In this document: piece after piece, positions 1-7,288 of the stretch
How positions within the stretch are numbered: the stretch's first letter is position 1
Layout: each line of letters starts with the position of its first letter
Assembly (NCBI RefSeq): GCF_001906585.1
Contig: NZ_JUJA01000006.1
Location: forward strand, 1 to 32,319
From: Streptomyces kebangsaanensis
Lineage (GTDB): Bacteria; Actinomycetota; Actinomycetes; Streptomycetales; Streptomycetaceae
Reading direction: 5' to 3'
DNA length: 32,319 bases
The notes under the pieces: model-generated
Database searches by the model: none
Seen by the model: only the letters and a program-made list of their open reading frames with translations
What the model was told of the DNA's origin: nothing
Translations under genes and position numbers: made by a program

Positions 1-181
1 CGCCAAGTCGGTCAAGGACGGCAAGCCGCTGTCCGGCGTGATCCGCGGCTCCCTCGCCAACGGCGGTGTGAGCCTCGCCGACTCCAACCCGGTCTTCAAG
101 GACAACGCCGACCTCCAGGCCGCGCTGAAGAAGGCCGAGGACGGCATCAAGAACGGCTCGATCAAGGTCAAGGACTCCTGA
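1..181 (+). CDS. BMP-family nucleoside-binding lipoprotein, C-terminal end (partial)
   Basis: Only the last 59 codons are in the window; frame 2 runs to a TGA at 179-181. The visible protein is rich in Lys, Gly and Asp and ends in KVKDS. It resembles the C-terminal lobe of BMP/Med-type substrate-binding lipoproteins, in which segments like SLANGGVSLAD and the final helix are common. These proteins are anchored outside the membrane and deliver nucleosides to an ABC transporter. The transporter's ATPase and two permeases follow about 285 bases downstream on the same strand, which supports the assignment. A hairpin at 263-299 and a separate operator/promoter at 363-387 lie between them, so the binding protein is probably transcribed apart from the ATPase gene. 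The N-terminus, signal peptide and lipobox are outside the window. Confidence 0.75.
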   Translation, partial: AKSVKDGKPLSGVIRGSLANGGVSLADSNPVFKDNADLQAALKKAEDGIKNGSIKVKDS

Positions 182-262
182 CCGGATGGTCGTAGACCGG
201 TCGTAGGCCCGCAGCGGGCACGGCCGGAAAGGGCGCCGCGGCGGCGGCGTCACGGTCGCTGG

Positions 263-299
263 ACGGGGTGTGCGGTACGCGTGAGGACCCGCACCCCGT
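263..299 (+). terminator. Hairpin after the binding-protein gene
   Basis: The arms ACGGGGTGTGCGG (263-275) and CCGCACCCCGT (289-299) pair over 11 bp with a two-base bulge and a 13-nt loop. There is no T-tract, which is common for Streptomyces terminators. Its position 82 bases after the stop and before the transporter promoter fits a terminator. Confidence 0.5.
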
Positions 300-362
300 T
301 CACGGCAGAATGCTCGGAACGGATCGGGAATGAACCAAGATCGATCAGGTCCGGGCACTGTT

Positions 363-387
363 TAAAGTAGGGGCGCTACGCGCGTAG
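363..387 (+). promoter_or_regulatory. Nucleoside-regulon operator and -10 element of the transporter operon
   Basis: The perfect palindrome CTACGCGCGTAG lies at 376-387. It is identical to three other copies in the window, at add, deoC and PNP. A -10-like TAAAGT at 363-368 would place transcription start near 375, so a repressor bound here would cover +1. No convincing -35 is seen. The TAG at 385-387 is also the in-frame stop that limits any upstream extension of the ATPase gene. Confidence 0.75.
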
Positions 388-465
388 AGCGGCCCCTTTC
401 CCCAAGGAGAGTGCGCCATCGACGCGTCCAGCAGCCCTCCGCCCACCGCTCAGTCGCCAGTCGCG

Positions 466-2013
466 GTGGAGCTCACGGGCATCACCAAACGGTTCCCCGG
501 AGTCGTCGCCAACCACGACATCCACCTGGCCGTCCGCAAGGGCACCGTGCACGCCCTCGTCGGCGAGAACGGCGCCGGCAAGTCCACCCTGATGAAGATC
601 CTCTACGGCATGCAGAAGCCGGACGAGGGCACCATCGCGGTCGACGGCGAGCAGGTGGGCTTCGGCAGCCCCGCCGACGCCATCGCCCGCGGCATCGGCA
701 TGGTCCACCAGCACTTCATGCTGGCCGACAACCTCACCGTGCTCGAGAACGTCGTCCTCGGCAGCGAGAAGCTCCACGGCATCGGCGCGGGCGCCCGCAG
801 GAAGATCAGGGAGATATCCGACCGCTACGGCCTCGGTGTCCGCCCGGACGTCCTGGTCGAGGACCTCGGCGTCGCCGACCGCCAGCGCGTGGAGATCCTC
901 AAGGTCCTCTACCGCGGCGCCCGCACCCTCATCCTCGACGAGCCCACCGCCGTACTCGTCCCGCAGGAGGTCGACGCGCTCTTCGACAACCTGCGCGAAC
1001 TGAAGGCCGAGGGCCTGTCCGTCATCTTCATCTCCCACAAGCTGGGCGAGGTCCTGTCGGTCGCCGACGAGATCACCGTCATACGCCGGGGGACGACGGT
1101 CGGCACGGCCGTCCCCGCCGAGACCACCCCGCGCCAGCTCGCCGAGATGATGGTCGGCAGCGAGCTGCCCACCCCCGAGACCGCCGAGTCCACGGTCACC
1201 GACCGCCCGGTCCTCACCGTCGACAGGCTGCGCCTCCAGGCCGAGGGCGGCCGCGCCGTCCTCGACGACATCGGCTTCACCATCCACGCCGGCGAGGTCC
1301 TGGGCCTCGCGGGCGTCGAGGGCAACGGCCAGACCGAGCTGATCGAGGCGCTCATCGGCCTCAGGTCCGCCGACTCCGGCACGATCACCCTCGGGGACGA
1401 GGACATCACCCCCTGGCCCACCCGCCGCCGCCGCGAGTCCGGCATCGGCTACATCCCCGAGGACCGCCACCGCCACGGACTCCTGCTGGAGGCCCCGCTG
1501 TGGGAGAACCGCATCCTCGGCCACGTCACCGAGCGCCCCAACGCCAAGGGCTTCTGGCTCGACCCCAAGGGCGCCCAGGAGGACACCCGCCGGATCGTCC
1601 AGGAGTACGACGTCCGCACCCCCGGCATCGACGTCACCGCCGCCTCCCTGTCCGGCGGCAACCAGCAGAAGCTGATCGTCGGCCGTGAGATGAGCCACCG
1701 GCCGAAGTTCCTGATCGCCGCCCACCCCACCCGCGGTGTGGACGTCGGCGCCCAGGCCGCGATCTGGGACCACATCCGCGAGGCCCGCCGCGAGGGCCTG
1801 GCCGTGCTGCTGATCTCCGCCGACCTCGACGAGCTGATCGGCCTGTCCGACACCCTCCGGGTGATCTACAACGGGCGACTGGTCGCCGACGCCGACCCGG
1901 CCACCATCACCCCCGAGGAACTGGGCTCGGCCATGACGGGTGCCGCGTCCGGCCACCTGGAACACACCGAAACCACCGAGGAAGACGCCGGTCCGGAGGA
2001 CGAGGCCCGATGA
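466..2013 (+). CDS. Nucleoside ABC transporter, duplicated ATP-binding protein
   Basis: This is a 515-residue ATPase with two ABC domains, the usual size for the sugar/nucleoside (RbsA/NupA-like) family. It powers uptake through the two permeases that follow. Domain 1 has Walker A GENGAGKST (33-41), a signature region LGVADRQR (134-141) and Walker B ILDEP (about 156-160). Domain 2 has a degenerate Walker A, GVEGNGQTE (about 283-291), an intact signature LSGGNQQK (395-402), and AAHP in place of the usual Walker B acid. Such an asymmetric second site is typical of this family. The only in-frame standard start is GTG 466, which has no ribosome-binding site. A strong AAGGAGA at 404-410 instead points to an ATC codon at 418, adding 16 residues (see findings). 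The stop overlaps the next gene's ATG. Expression is probably controlled by the operator at 376-387. Confidence 0.9.
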   Translation: MELTGITKRFPGVVANHDIHLAVRKGTVHALVGENGAGKSTLMKILYGMQKPDEGTIAVDGEQVGFGSPADAIARGIGMVHQHFMLADNLTVLENVVLGSEKLHGIGAGARRKIREISDRYGLGVRPDVLVEDLGVADRQRVEILKVLYRGARTLILDEPTAVLVPQEVDALFDNLRELKAEGLSVIFISHKLGEVLSVADEITVIRRGTTVGTAVPAETTPRQLAEMMVGSELPTPETAESTVTDRPVLTVDRLRLQAEGGRAVLDDIGFTIHAGEVLGLAGVEGNGQTELIEALIGLRSADSGTITLGDEDITPWPTRRRRESGIGYIPEDRHRHGLLLEAPLWENRILGHVTERPNAKGFWLDPKGAQEDTRRIVQEYDVRTPGIDVTAASLSGGNQQKLIVGREMSHRPKFLIAAHPTRGVDVGAQAAIWDHIREARREGLAVLLISADLDELIGLSDTLRVIYNGRLVADADPATITPEELGSAMTGAASGHLEHTETTEEDAGPEDEAR

Positions 2014-3140
2014 AGAAGTTCGACAAGGAGCGGGTGCTCCTCGCGGTGGCCGGCCCGGTCATCGCGCTCGTCGCGGCGATCCTGCTGACCTCGGTCGTGC
2101 TGATCGCCTCGGGCAAGAGCCCGATCGAGCCGTACACCCTGATGCTCGAGCAGGCGTCGTTCTCCGACGTCCAGGTACTGATCATCAACCAGGCGTCGAT
2201 GTACTACCTGGCGGCGCTCGCGGTGGCCGTCGGCTTCCGCATGAACCTGTTCAACATCGGCGTCGACGGCCAGTACCGGCTCGCCGCGATGATGACCGCC
2301 GTCGTCGGCGCCCACGTCGCCCTGCCGTCCTTCCTGCAGATCCCGATGCTGCTCCTCGTCGGCATGCTCACCGGCGCCTTCTGGGCCGGTGTCGCCGGCG
2401 TGCTGAAGGTCACCCGGGGCGTGAGCGAGGTCGTCGCCACGATCATGCTCAACGCCATCGCCACCAGCCTCATCGGCTACCTCACCCTGAAGGACGTGTG
2501 GGGTGTGCAGGTCGGCAACAACATGACGACCGGCATCATGAAGGAGTCCGGCTGGGTCACGGGCATCGACCTCGGACCGGAGGTCGGCAAGATCTACGGC
2601 CTGGTCTTCCTCGCCGTCGCCATGGGCGTCGCCTACTGGATCGTCCTCAACCGCACCCGCTTCGGCTTCGACCTGCGCGCCACCGGCGGGTCGGAGACCG
2701 CCGCCGCGGCCTCCGGCGTCGACGCCAAGAGGATGGTGCTCACCGCCATGCTGATCTCCGGCGCGGTCGCGGGCCTGTCCGGCCTGCCGCTGCTGCTGGG
2801 CGACGCCCACACCTACAGCCTGAGCTTCCCGACCGGCCTCGGCTTCACCGGCATCACCATCGCCCTGCTCGGCCGCAACAACCCGGTCGGCATCGCCTTC
2901 GCCGCCCTCCTGATCGCCTTCCTCGACAAGGCCTCTCCCGCCCTCGACTACGCCACCCCGGTCGCGTACGAGAAGGAGATCGCCACGATCATGCAGGGCC
3001 TGATCGTCTTCGCGGTCGTCATCTCCTACGAGGCCGTACGCCAGTGGGGTCTGCGCCGCCAGCAGAAGCAGGTCGGCCTGGAGCTCGCCGTGGCCGCCGC
3101 CCAGAACAACTCCGAGAAGAAGGAGGTGGCGGCCCGATGA
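2010..3140 (+). CDS. Nucleoside ABC transporter permease 1
   Basis: This is a 376-residue integral membrane protein of the BPD_transp_2 type that pairs with the duplicated ATPase in BMP-dependent nucleoside importers. It has a short basic N-terminus (MKKFDKER), a first membrane segment at about 10-33, and further hydrophobic segments along its length. A conserved RMNLFNIGVDGQ stretch sits near residues 72-83, and the family's small-residue-rich ending is present. The last ~20 residues are charged and cytoplasmic. ATG 2010 overlaps the ATPase stop (ATGA), and the stop overlaps the ATG of permease 2, so translation is coupled through the operon. Two non-identical permeases are normal for this importer class. 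The substrate range is inferred from the cdd and deoA genes in the same operon. Confidence 0.9.
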   Translation: MKKFDKERVLLAVAGPVIALVAAILLTSVVLIASGKSPIEPYTLMLEQASFSDVQVLIINQASMYYLAALAVAVGFRMNLFNIGVDGQYRLAAMMTAVVGAHVALPSFLQIPMLLLVGMLTGAFWAGVAGVLKVTRGVSEVVATIMLNAIATSLIGYLTLKDVWGVQVGNNMTTGIMKESGWVTGIDLGPEVGKIYGLVFLAVAMGVAYWIVLNRTRFGFDLRATGGSETAAAASGVDAKRMVLTAMLISGAVAGLSGLPLLLGDAHTYSLSFPTGLGFTGITIALLGRNNPVGIAFAALLIAFLDKASPALDYATPVAYEKEIATIMQGLIVFAVVISYEAVRQWGLRRQQKQVGLELAVAAAQNNSEKKEVAAR

Positions 3141-4399
3141 CCACCGCGACCATCGCCAAGCCGCAGGCCAAGCAGCCCGGCAGGGGCGGCCGCCGTGTCT
3201 CCCTCCCCGTACTCCTGCTGATCATCGCGGGCGTACTGGTCCTGACCTCGATCGTCCGTCTGATCACCGGTGCGGACGGCATCACCTCGACCGGCCAGAT
3301 GTCCACCGCGCTGCGCCTGGCCGTCCCCATCGGCCTCGCGGGTCTCGGCGGCCTGTGGGCCGAGCGGGCCGGCGTGGTCAACATCGGCCTCGAGGGCATG
3401 ATGATCCTCGGCACCTGGTTCGGCGCCTGGGCCGGCTACCAGTGGGGCCCGTGGGTCGGCATCGCCTTCGGCATCGTCGGCGGCGCCCTGGGCGGGGTGC
3501 TGCACGCCATCGCCACGGTGACGTTCAACGTCAACCACATCGTCTCCGGTGTGGCCATCAACATCCTGGCCCTCGGCAGCTGCCGCTACCTGTCGAAGTT
3601 CACCTTCGAGCACGCCCCGCAGGGCTCCTCCAAGCAGTCCCCGCCGGTCGAGTCGCTGGGCAGCTTCTCCGTCCCCGGCCTGTCCGACTGGCTGCACACG
3701 CTCAACACCAAGCACTGGTTCCTGGTCTCCGACGTCGCCGGCCTGCTCGGCGGACTGATCACCGACCTGTCGCCGCTGACCGTCATCGCGCTCGCCCTCG
3801 TCCCCCTCACCTGGTGGGTGCTGTGGCGCACCGCCTTCGGCCTGCGGCTGCGCTCCTGCGGCGAGAACCCGGTGGCCGCCGAGTCGCTCGGCGTCAACGT
3901 CTACAAGTACAAGTACCTGGCCGTGATCATCTCCGGCGGCTTCGCGGGCCTGGGCGGCGCCTTCCTGTCCCTGGTGGCCTCGAACGTCTACCTCGACGGC
4001 CAGACCGCCGGCCGCGGTTACATCGGCCTCGCCGCGATGATCTTCGGCAACTGGATGCCGGGCGGCCTCGCCCTCGGCGCCGGCCTGTTCGGTTACACCG
4101 ACAGCCTGAACCTGCGCGGCGGCACCCACAACGTGCACGCGCTGATCCTGCTGCTGGCGATCCTGCTGGTGTTCGGTGCGGCATACCTGGTGTGGAAGAA
4201 GAAGCTCGTGCCCGCCGTCGTCACCGCCGTGATCTCGGCGCTGATGTTCGTCTGGTACCTCGGCACCAACGAGGTGCCCAAGCAGGTCGTGACCGCGACG
4301 CCGTACATCGTCACCCTGCTGGTGCTGTCCCTGTCGGCACAGCACCTGCGGATGCCGAAGGCGGACGGTCAGCCGTACCGGAAGGGACAGGGCAAGTGA
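3137..4399 (+). CDS. Nucleoside ABC transporter permease 2
   Basis: This is a 420-residue integral membrane protein of the same permease superfamily as its neighbour. About 25 polar, basic residues precede the first membrane segment (about 26-45). The sequence WAERAGVVNIGLEGMM (about 73-88) matches the conserved loop of BMP-linked permeases. Later membrane segments include one rich in LLLAILLVFG (about 335-352). I chose ATG 3137 because it overlaps the TGA of permease 1 (ATGA). The open frame extends upstream, but that part is a shadow of permease 1. It is slightly longer than many homologues because of two extra hydrophobic segments near the C-terminus. The stop overlaps the GTG of cdd (GTGA), tying import to cytidine deamination in one transcript. 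Confidence 0.9.
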   Translation: MTTATIAKPQAKQPGRGGRRVSLPVLLLIIAGVLVLTSIVRLITGADGITSTGQMSTALRLAVPIGLAGLGGLWAERAGVVNIGLEGMMILGTWFGAWAGYQWGPWVGIAFGIVGGALGGVLHAIATVTFNVNHIVSGVAINILALGSCRYLSKFTFEHAPQGSSKQSPPVESLGSFSVPGLSDWLHTLNTKHWFLVSDVAGLLGGLITDLSPLTVIALALVPLTWWVLWRTAFGLRLRSCGENPVAAESLGVNVYKYKYLAVIISGGFAGLGGAFLSLVASNVYLDGQTAGRGYIGLAAMIFGNWMPGGLALGAGLFGYTDSLNLRGGTHNVHALILLLAILLVFGAAYLVWKKKLVPAVVTAVISALMFVWYLGTNEVPKQVVTATPYIVTLLVLSLSAQHLRMPKADGQPYRKGQGK

Positions 4400-4818
4400 G
4401 CTCGGGCACCCCGGACACCCCGGACGCCACGACGGTCGACTGGGCGGCGCTGCGGGAGGAGGCGCGCGCGGCGATGTCCCGCGCGTACGTCCCCTACTCG
4501 AACTACCCGGTCGGCGTCGCCGCCCTGGTCGACGACGGCCGGACCGTCACCGGCTGCAACGTCGAGAACGCCTCCTACGGACTCGGCCTGTGCGCCGAGT
4601 GCGGGCTGGTCTCGCAGCTGCAGAACAGCGGGGGCGGCCGGCTGACGCACTTCACGTGCGTGGACGGCAACGGCGACGTCCTGGTGCCGTGCGGGCGCTG
4701 CCGCCAGTTGCTGTACGAGTTCGGCGGGCCGGACCTGCTGCTGGAGACCCCGGCGGGCATCCTGCCGCTGTCGGAGATGCTGCCGCAGGCCTTCGGCCCG
4801 GGCCATCTCGCCAAGTAA
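4396..4818 (+). CDS. cdd: Cytidine deaminase
   Basis: This is a 140-residue protein, the usual length for the small tetrameric cytidine deaminases. It hydrolyses cytidine and deoxycytidine to uridine and deoxyuridine, feeding the phosphorylase encoded next. The zinc site is visible: Cys66 in LCAEC, with Glu68 as the proton shuttle, and PCGRCRQ giving Cys99 and Cys102. The substrate-binding segment NVENASYG (55-62) is intact. GTG 4396 overlaps the permease stop and is preceded by AGGGACAGGG, so translation is probably coupled. A strong hairpin separates it from deoA and could modulate how much deoA is made from the shared transcript. Confidence 0.95.
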   Translation: MSSGTPDTPDATTVDWAALREEARAAMSRAYVPYSNYPVGVAALVDDGRTVTGCNVENASYGLGLCAECGLVSQLQNSGGGRLTHFTCVDGNGDVLVPCGRCRQLLYEFGGPDLLLETPAGILPLSEMLPQAFGPGHLAK

Positions 4819-4821
4819 CTC

Positions 4822-4866
4822 CCGGGCGGCCCGCCCGAGCCCCTCGGGGCCGGACGGGCCGCCCGG
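4822..4866 (+). terminator. Strong intra-operon hairpin between cdd and deoA
   Basis: The arms CCGGGCGGCCCG (4822-4833) and CGGGCCGCCCGG (4855-4866) are perfectly complementary over 12 bp. The 21-nt loop contains its own CCCCTCGGGG mini-hairpin. There is no T-tract. It starts 3 bases after the cdd stop and ends 31 bases before deoA. It may act as a partial terminator or as an mRNA-stabilising structure. Confidence 0.6.
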
Positions 4867-4897
4867 CCCCTTCGCACCCCGGAAGGAAACGAATCCC

Positions 4898-6181
4898 ATG
4901 GCCATGGACGCCATCTCCGTCATCCGCACCAAGCGGGACCGCGGTGAGCTCAGCGACGAGCAGATCGACTGGGTGATCGACGCGTACACCCGCGGGGAGG
5001 TCGCCGACGAGCAGATGTCCGCGCTCGCGATGGCCATCCTGCTCAACGGCATGAACCGGAGCGAGATCGCCCGCTGGACCGCCGCGATGATCGCCTCCGG
5101 CGAGCGCATGGACTTCTCCGCCCTGTCCCGCCCGACCGCGGACAAGCACTCCACGGGCGGTGTCGGCGACAAGATCACGCTGCCGCTGGCCCCGCTGGTC
5201 GCGGCGTGCGGCGCGGCCGTCCCGCAGCTGTCCGGCCGCGGCCTCGGCCACACCGGCGGCACCCTGGACAAGCTGGAGTCCATCCCCGGCTGGCGGGCGC
5301 TGCTGTCCAACGAGGAGATGCTGTCCGTGCTGGACGGCGTCGGCGCGGTGATCTGCGCGGCGGGCGACGGGCTGGCGCCCGCGGACAAGAAGCTGTACGC
5401 CCTGCGCGACGTGACCGGCACGGTCGAGGCGATCCCGCTGATCGCCTCCTCCATCATGTCCAAGAAGATCGCGGAGGGCACCGGCTCGCTGGTCCTGGAC
5501 GTGAAGGTCGGCACCGGCGCCTTCATGAAGACCCTGGAGGACGCCCGTGAGCTGGCGTCCACGATGGTCGGCCTGGGCACGGACCACGGCGTGCGGACGG
5601 TCGCGCTCGTGACGGACATGTCGACCCCGCTCGGCCTGACGGCGGGCAACGCGCTGGAGGTCCGCGAGTCGGTCGAGGTCCTGGCCGGCGGCGGCCCGGC
5701 GGACGTGGTCGAGCTGACCCTCGCCCTCGCCCGCGAGATGCTGGACGCGGCCGGCCTGAAGGACGCCGACCCCGCCAAGGCGCTGGCCGACGGCTCGGCG
5801 ATGGACGTCTGGCGCCGCATGATCGCCGCCCAGGGCGGCGACCCGGACGCCCCCCTGCCCACCTCCAGGGAACAGCACGTCGTCAAGGCCCCGTCCTCCG
5901 GCGTCCTGACCCGCCTCGACGCCTACGACATCGGCGTCGCGGCCTGGCGCCTGGGTGCCGGCCGCGCCCGCAAGGAGGATCCGGTCCAGGCGGCGGCGGG
6001 CGTCGAACTCCACGCCAAGCCGGGCGACACGGTGACGGAGGGCCGGCCCCTGCTGACCCTCCACACCGACACCCCCGAGCGCTTCGAGTACGCGCTCCAG
6101 GCGGTCGGGGGCGCGTACGACATCGCGCCGGCCGGCACGGACTTCACCGCCTCGCCGGTGGTGCTGGAACGTATCGCCTGA
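4898..6181 (+). CDS. deoA: Thymidine/pyrimidine-nucleoside phosphorylase
   Basis: This 427-residue protein catalyses phosphorolysis of thymidine, deoxyuridine and possibly uridine to base and (deoxy)ribose-1-phosphate. Family landmarks include DKHSTGGVGDK (82-92, phosphate binding), SGRGLGHTGGTLDKLE (about 112-127) and DVKVGTGAF (201-209). The all-alpha N-terminal domain covers roughly residues 1-65. The C-terminal domain (about 330-427) contains the PYNP-type H-(A)-KPGD segment. The start ATG 4898 has GGAAGGAA at 4881-4888 as ribosome-binding site; ATG 4904 is a weaker alternative. It follows cdd in the transporter operon, so uptake, deamination and phosphorolysis are co-expressed. Whether it prefers thymidine or uridine cannot be told from sequence alone. 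Confidence 0.93.
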   Translation: MAMDAISVIRTKRDRGELSDEQIDWVIDAYTRGEVADEQMSALAMAILLNGMNRSEIARWTAAMIASGERMDFSALSRPTADKHSTGGVGDKITLPLAPLVAACGAAVPQLSGRGLGHTGGTLDKLESIPGWRALLSNEEMLSVLDGVGAVICAAGDGLAPADKKLYALRDVTGTVEAIPLIASSIMSKKIAEGTGSLVLDVKVGTGAFMKTLEDARELASTMVGLGTDHGVRTVALVTDMSTPLGLTAGNALEVRESVEVLAGGGPADVVELTLALAREMLDAAGLKDADPAKALADGSAMDVWRRMIAAQGGDPDAPLPTSREQHVVKAPSSGVLTRLDAYDIGVAAWRLGAGRARKEDPVQAAAGVELHAKPGDTVTEGRPLLTLHTDTPERFEYALQAVGGAYDIAPAGTDFTASPVVLERIA

Positions 6182-6203
6182 CCTGCGCTTTCCTCTTTCG
6201 GGT

Positions 6204-6237
6204 GAACGGGATCGGTGGACCTCCACCGGTCCCGTTC
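6204..6237 (+). terminator. Terminator of the transporter-cdd-deoA operon
   Basis: GAACGGGATCGGTGG (6204-6218) pairs with CCACCGGTCCCGTTC (6223-6237), giving 15 bp with one G-T wobble and a 4-nt loop. It lies 22 bases after the deoA stop. Confidence 0.8.
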
Positions 6238-6275
6238 GGCATGCTGGGATCGGTGACGACCGATAGGAGACCGCC

Positions 6276-6860
6276 GTGAGCGCACTCACCGTCAGCCATG
6301 ATCCCGAGCAGGGCTGGGACGACCTCGTCCGGTTCTGGGAGGAGATGGAATGGCCCGAGGGCAGCAAGGTGGAGATCATCGAGGGGATCATCACCGTGTC
6401 ACCTGCTCCCGCGTACCGCCACAACGTGATCGCGGCCCGTATCCAGCGCCGCCTTTACTCCGTGATCCCCGAAGACTGGGAAATCTTCCAGACGCTGGCG
6501 ATCGCCGTGCCCTCGCGGCTGGGCATGCTCATCCCGGACCTTGTGGTGGCCCCGGTGCGAGAGCACACGGAGGCGGACACCCACATCCCGGCCGCCCTGG
6601 CCGAGCTCGTCGTCGAGGTGACGTCCAAGTCCAACGCCCGACACGACCGCATCAGCAAGCCCGCCGCCTACGCCACCGCGGGCATCCCGCTCTACCTCCT
6701 GGTCGACCGCTGGGCCCCCGACGGCCCCACCGCGACGCTCTACGGAGAGCCGAGGGGCGACGTCTACCGTCCACTGAGCAGCGCCAAGTTCGGCGAGCCC
6801 CTCAAGCTCCCCGCCCCCTTCGACCTCGTCATCGACACCGCCGAGTTCCCGGTCGACTGA
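6276..6860 (+). CDS. Uma2-family (PD-(D/E)XK nuclease-like) protein
   Basis: This 194-residue protein belongs to the Uma2/DUF820 family, predicted restriction-endonuclease-like folds that are widely multiplied in Streptomyces and have no firmly known role. The core motif is visible: KVEIIEGIITVSP (about 30-42) provides the first acid, IPDLVVAP (about 87-94) the Asp, and ELVVEVTSKSN (about 111-121) the E-x-x-S/K element, followed by DRISKPAAYATAGIPLYLLVD. GTG 6276 is preceded by AGGAGA (6265-6270). An inverted repeat ATCGGT-gacg-ACCGAT (6249-6264) sits directly before the ribosome-binding site and could be an operator or leader hairpin. The gene is monocistronic after the deoA terminator and shows no tie to the nucleoside genes. 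Confidence 0.85.
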   Translation: MSALTVSHDPEQGWDDLVRFWEEMEWPEGSKVEIIEGIITVSPAPAYRHNVIAARIQRRLYSVIPEDWEIFQTLAIAVPSRLGMLIPDLVVAPVREHTEADTHIPAALAELVVEVTSKSNARHDRISKPAAYATAGIPLYLLVDRWAPDGPTATLYGEPRGDVYRPLSSAKFGEPLKLPAPFDLVIDTAEFPVD

Positions 6861-6895
6861 CCCCGGCCGGGCAAGTCGCCTCACCCCCGCGCGCG

Positions 6896-7288
6896 ATGAG
6901 TTGCGCCCGGCCCGGCGGTCTACCGACCGTGGATGCCAGGACACCTGCCGTGCTCGTGCTCGCCGGCCCCGTCACCCGGGAGGAGGCGGCGGGGCTGTGC
7001 GAGGACGTGCGGGCGCTGCTGGAGGGGACCCGGGCCGGGGTCGTGGTGTGCGATGTGGGCGGGCTGGGGCCGCCGGGGCTCGGCGCCGTCGATCTGCTGG
7101 CGCGGCTGCAGCTCGCCGCCCGGCGGGCCGGAGGCCGCATACGGCTGCGCGACCCCGGCCCGGGGCTGGGCGCCCTGCTCGACCTGGTCGGCCTCCGCTT
7201 CGAGTCAGAGACGGGGCGGCAGTTCGAACAGGGGGAACCAGCGCCGGGTGTCGAGGAAGCAGTGGAACCCGGTGATCCGGCCCCCTGA
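6896..7288 (+). CDS. STAS-domain protein (anti-sigma antagonist-like)
   Basis: This is a 130-residue protein whose core (about 18-100) matches the STAS fold: a first strand AVLVLAGPVTREEA, a strand VVVCDVGGLGPPGLGAVDLLARLQLAARRAG, and a final RIRLRDPGPGLGALLDLVGL. The position normally holding the phosphorylatable Ser of SpoIIAA-type antagonists (D-x-S) reads GLGPPGLG, so regulation by an anti-sigma kinase looks unlikely. ATG 6896 lacks a clear ribosome-binding site, and GTG 6932 is a possible alternative. The last ~28 residues are encoded opposite the 3' end of the convergent sigma factor gene (overlap 7205-7288), which makes that tail acidic and Pro-rich. Neighbouring STAS/sigma genes suggest, but do not prove, a functional link. 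Confidence 0.75.
   Translation: MSCARPGGLPTVDARTPAVLVLAGPVTREEAAGLCEDVRALLEGTRAGVVVCDVGGLGPPGLGAVDLLARLQLAARRAGGRIRLRDPGPGLGALLDLVGLRFESETGRQFEQGEPAPGVEEAVEPGDPAP

Noticed and set aside
411..1688. Plus-strand frame starting at GTG 411, adjacent to a good ribosome-binding site
   Set aside because: The translation is Arg/Pro/His-rich with no domains, and the ABC ATPase motifs lie in another frame; the ribosome-binding site is better explained by a start at 418.
376..1965. 529-codon open frame on the minus strand
   Set aside because: It is antisense to the ATPase gene, has biased Ala/Gly/Asp/Val composition typical of GC-rich shadow frames, and shows no motifs.
1940..3136. Upstream part of the open frame containing permease 2
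   Set aside because: It overlaps permease 1 entirely and is Arg/Pro-rich; the real start is ATG 3137, overlapping the permease 1 stop.
4369..6424. Long minus-strand frames opposite cdd and deoA
   Set aside because: They are antisense to well-supported enzymes with intact active sites, and have no recognisable domains.
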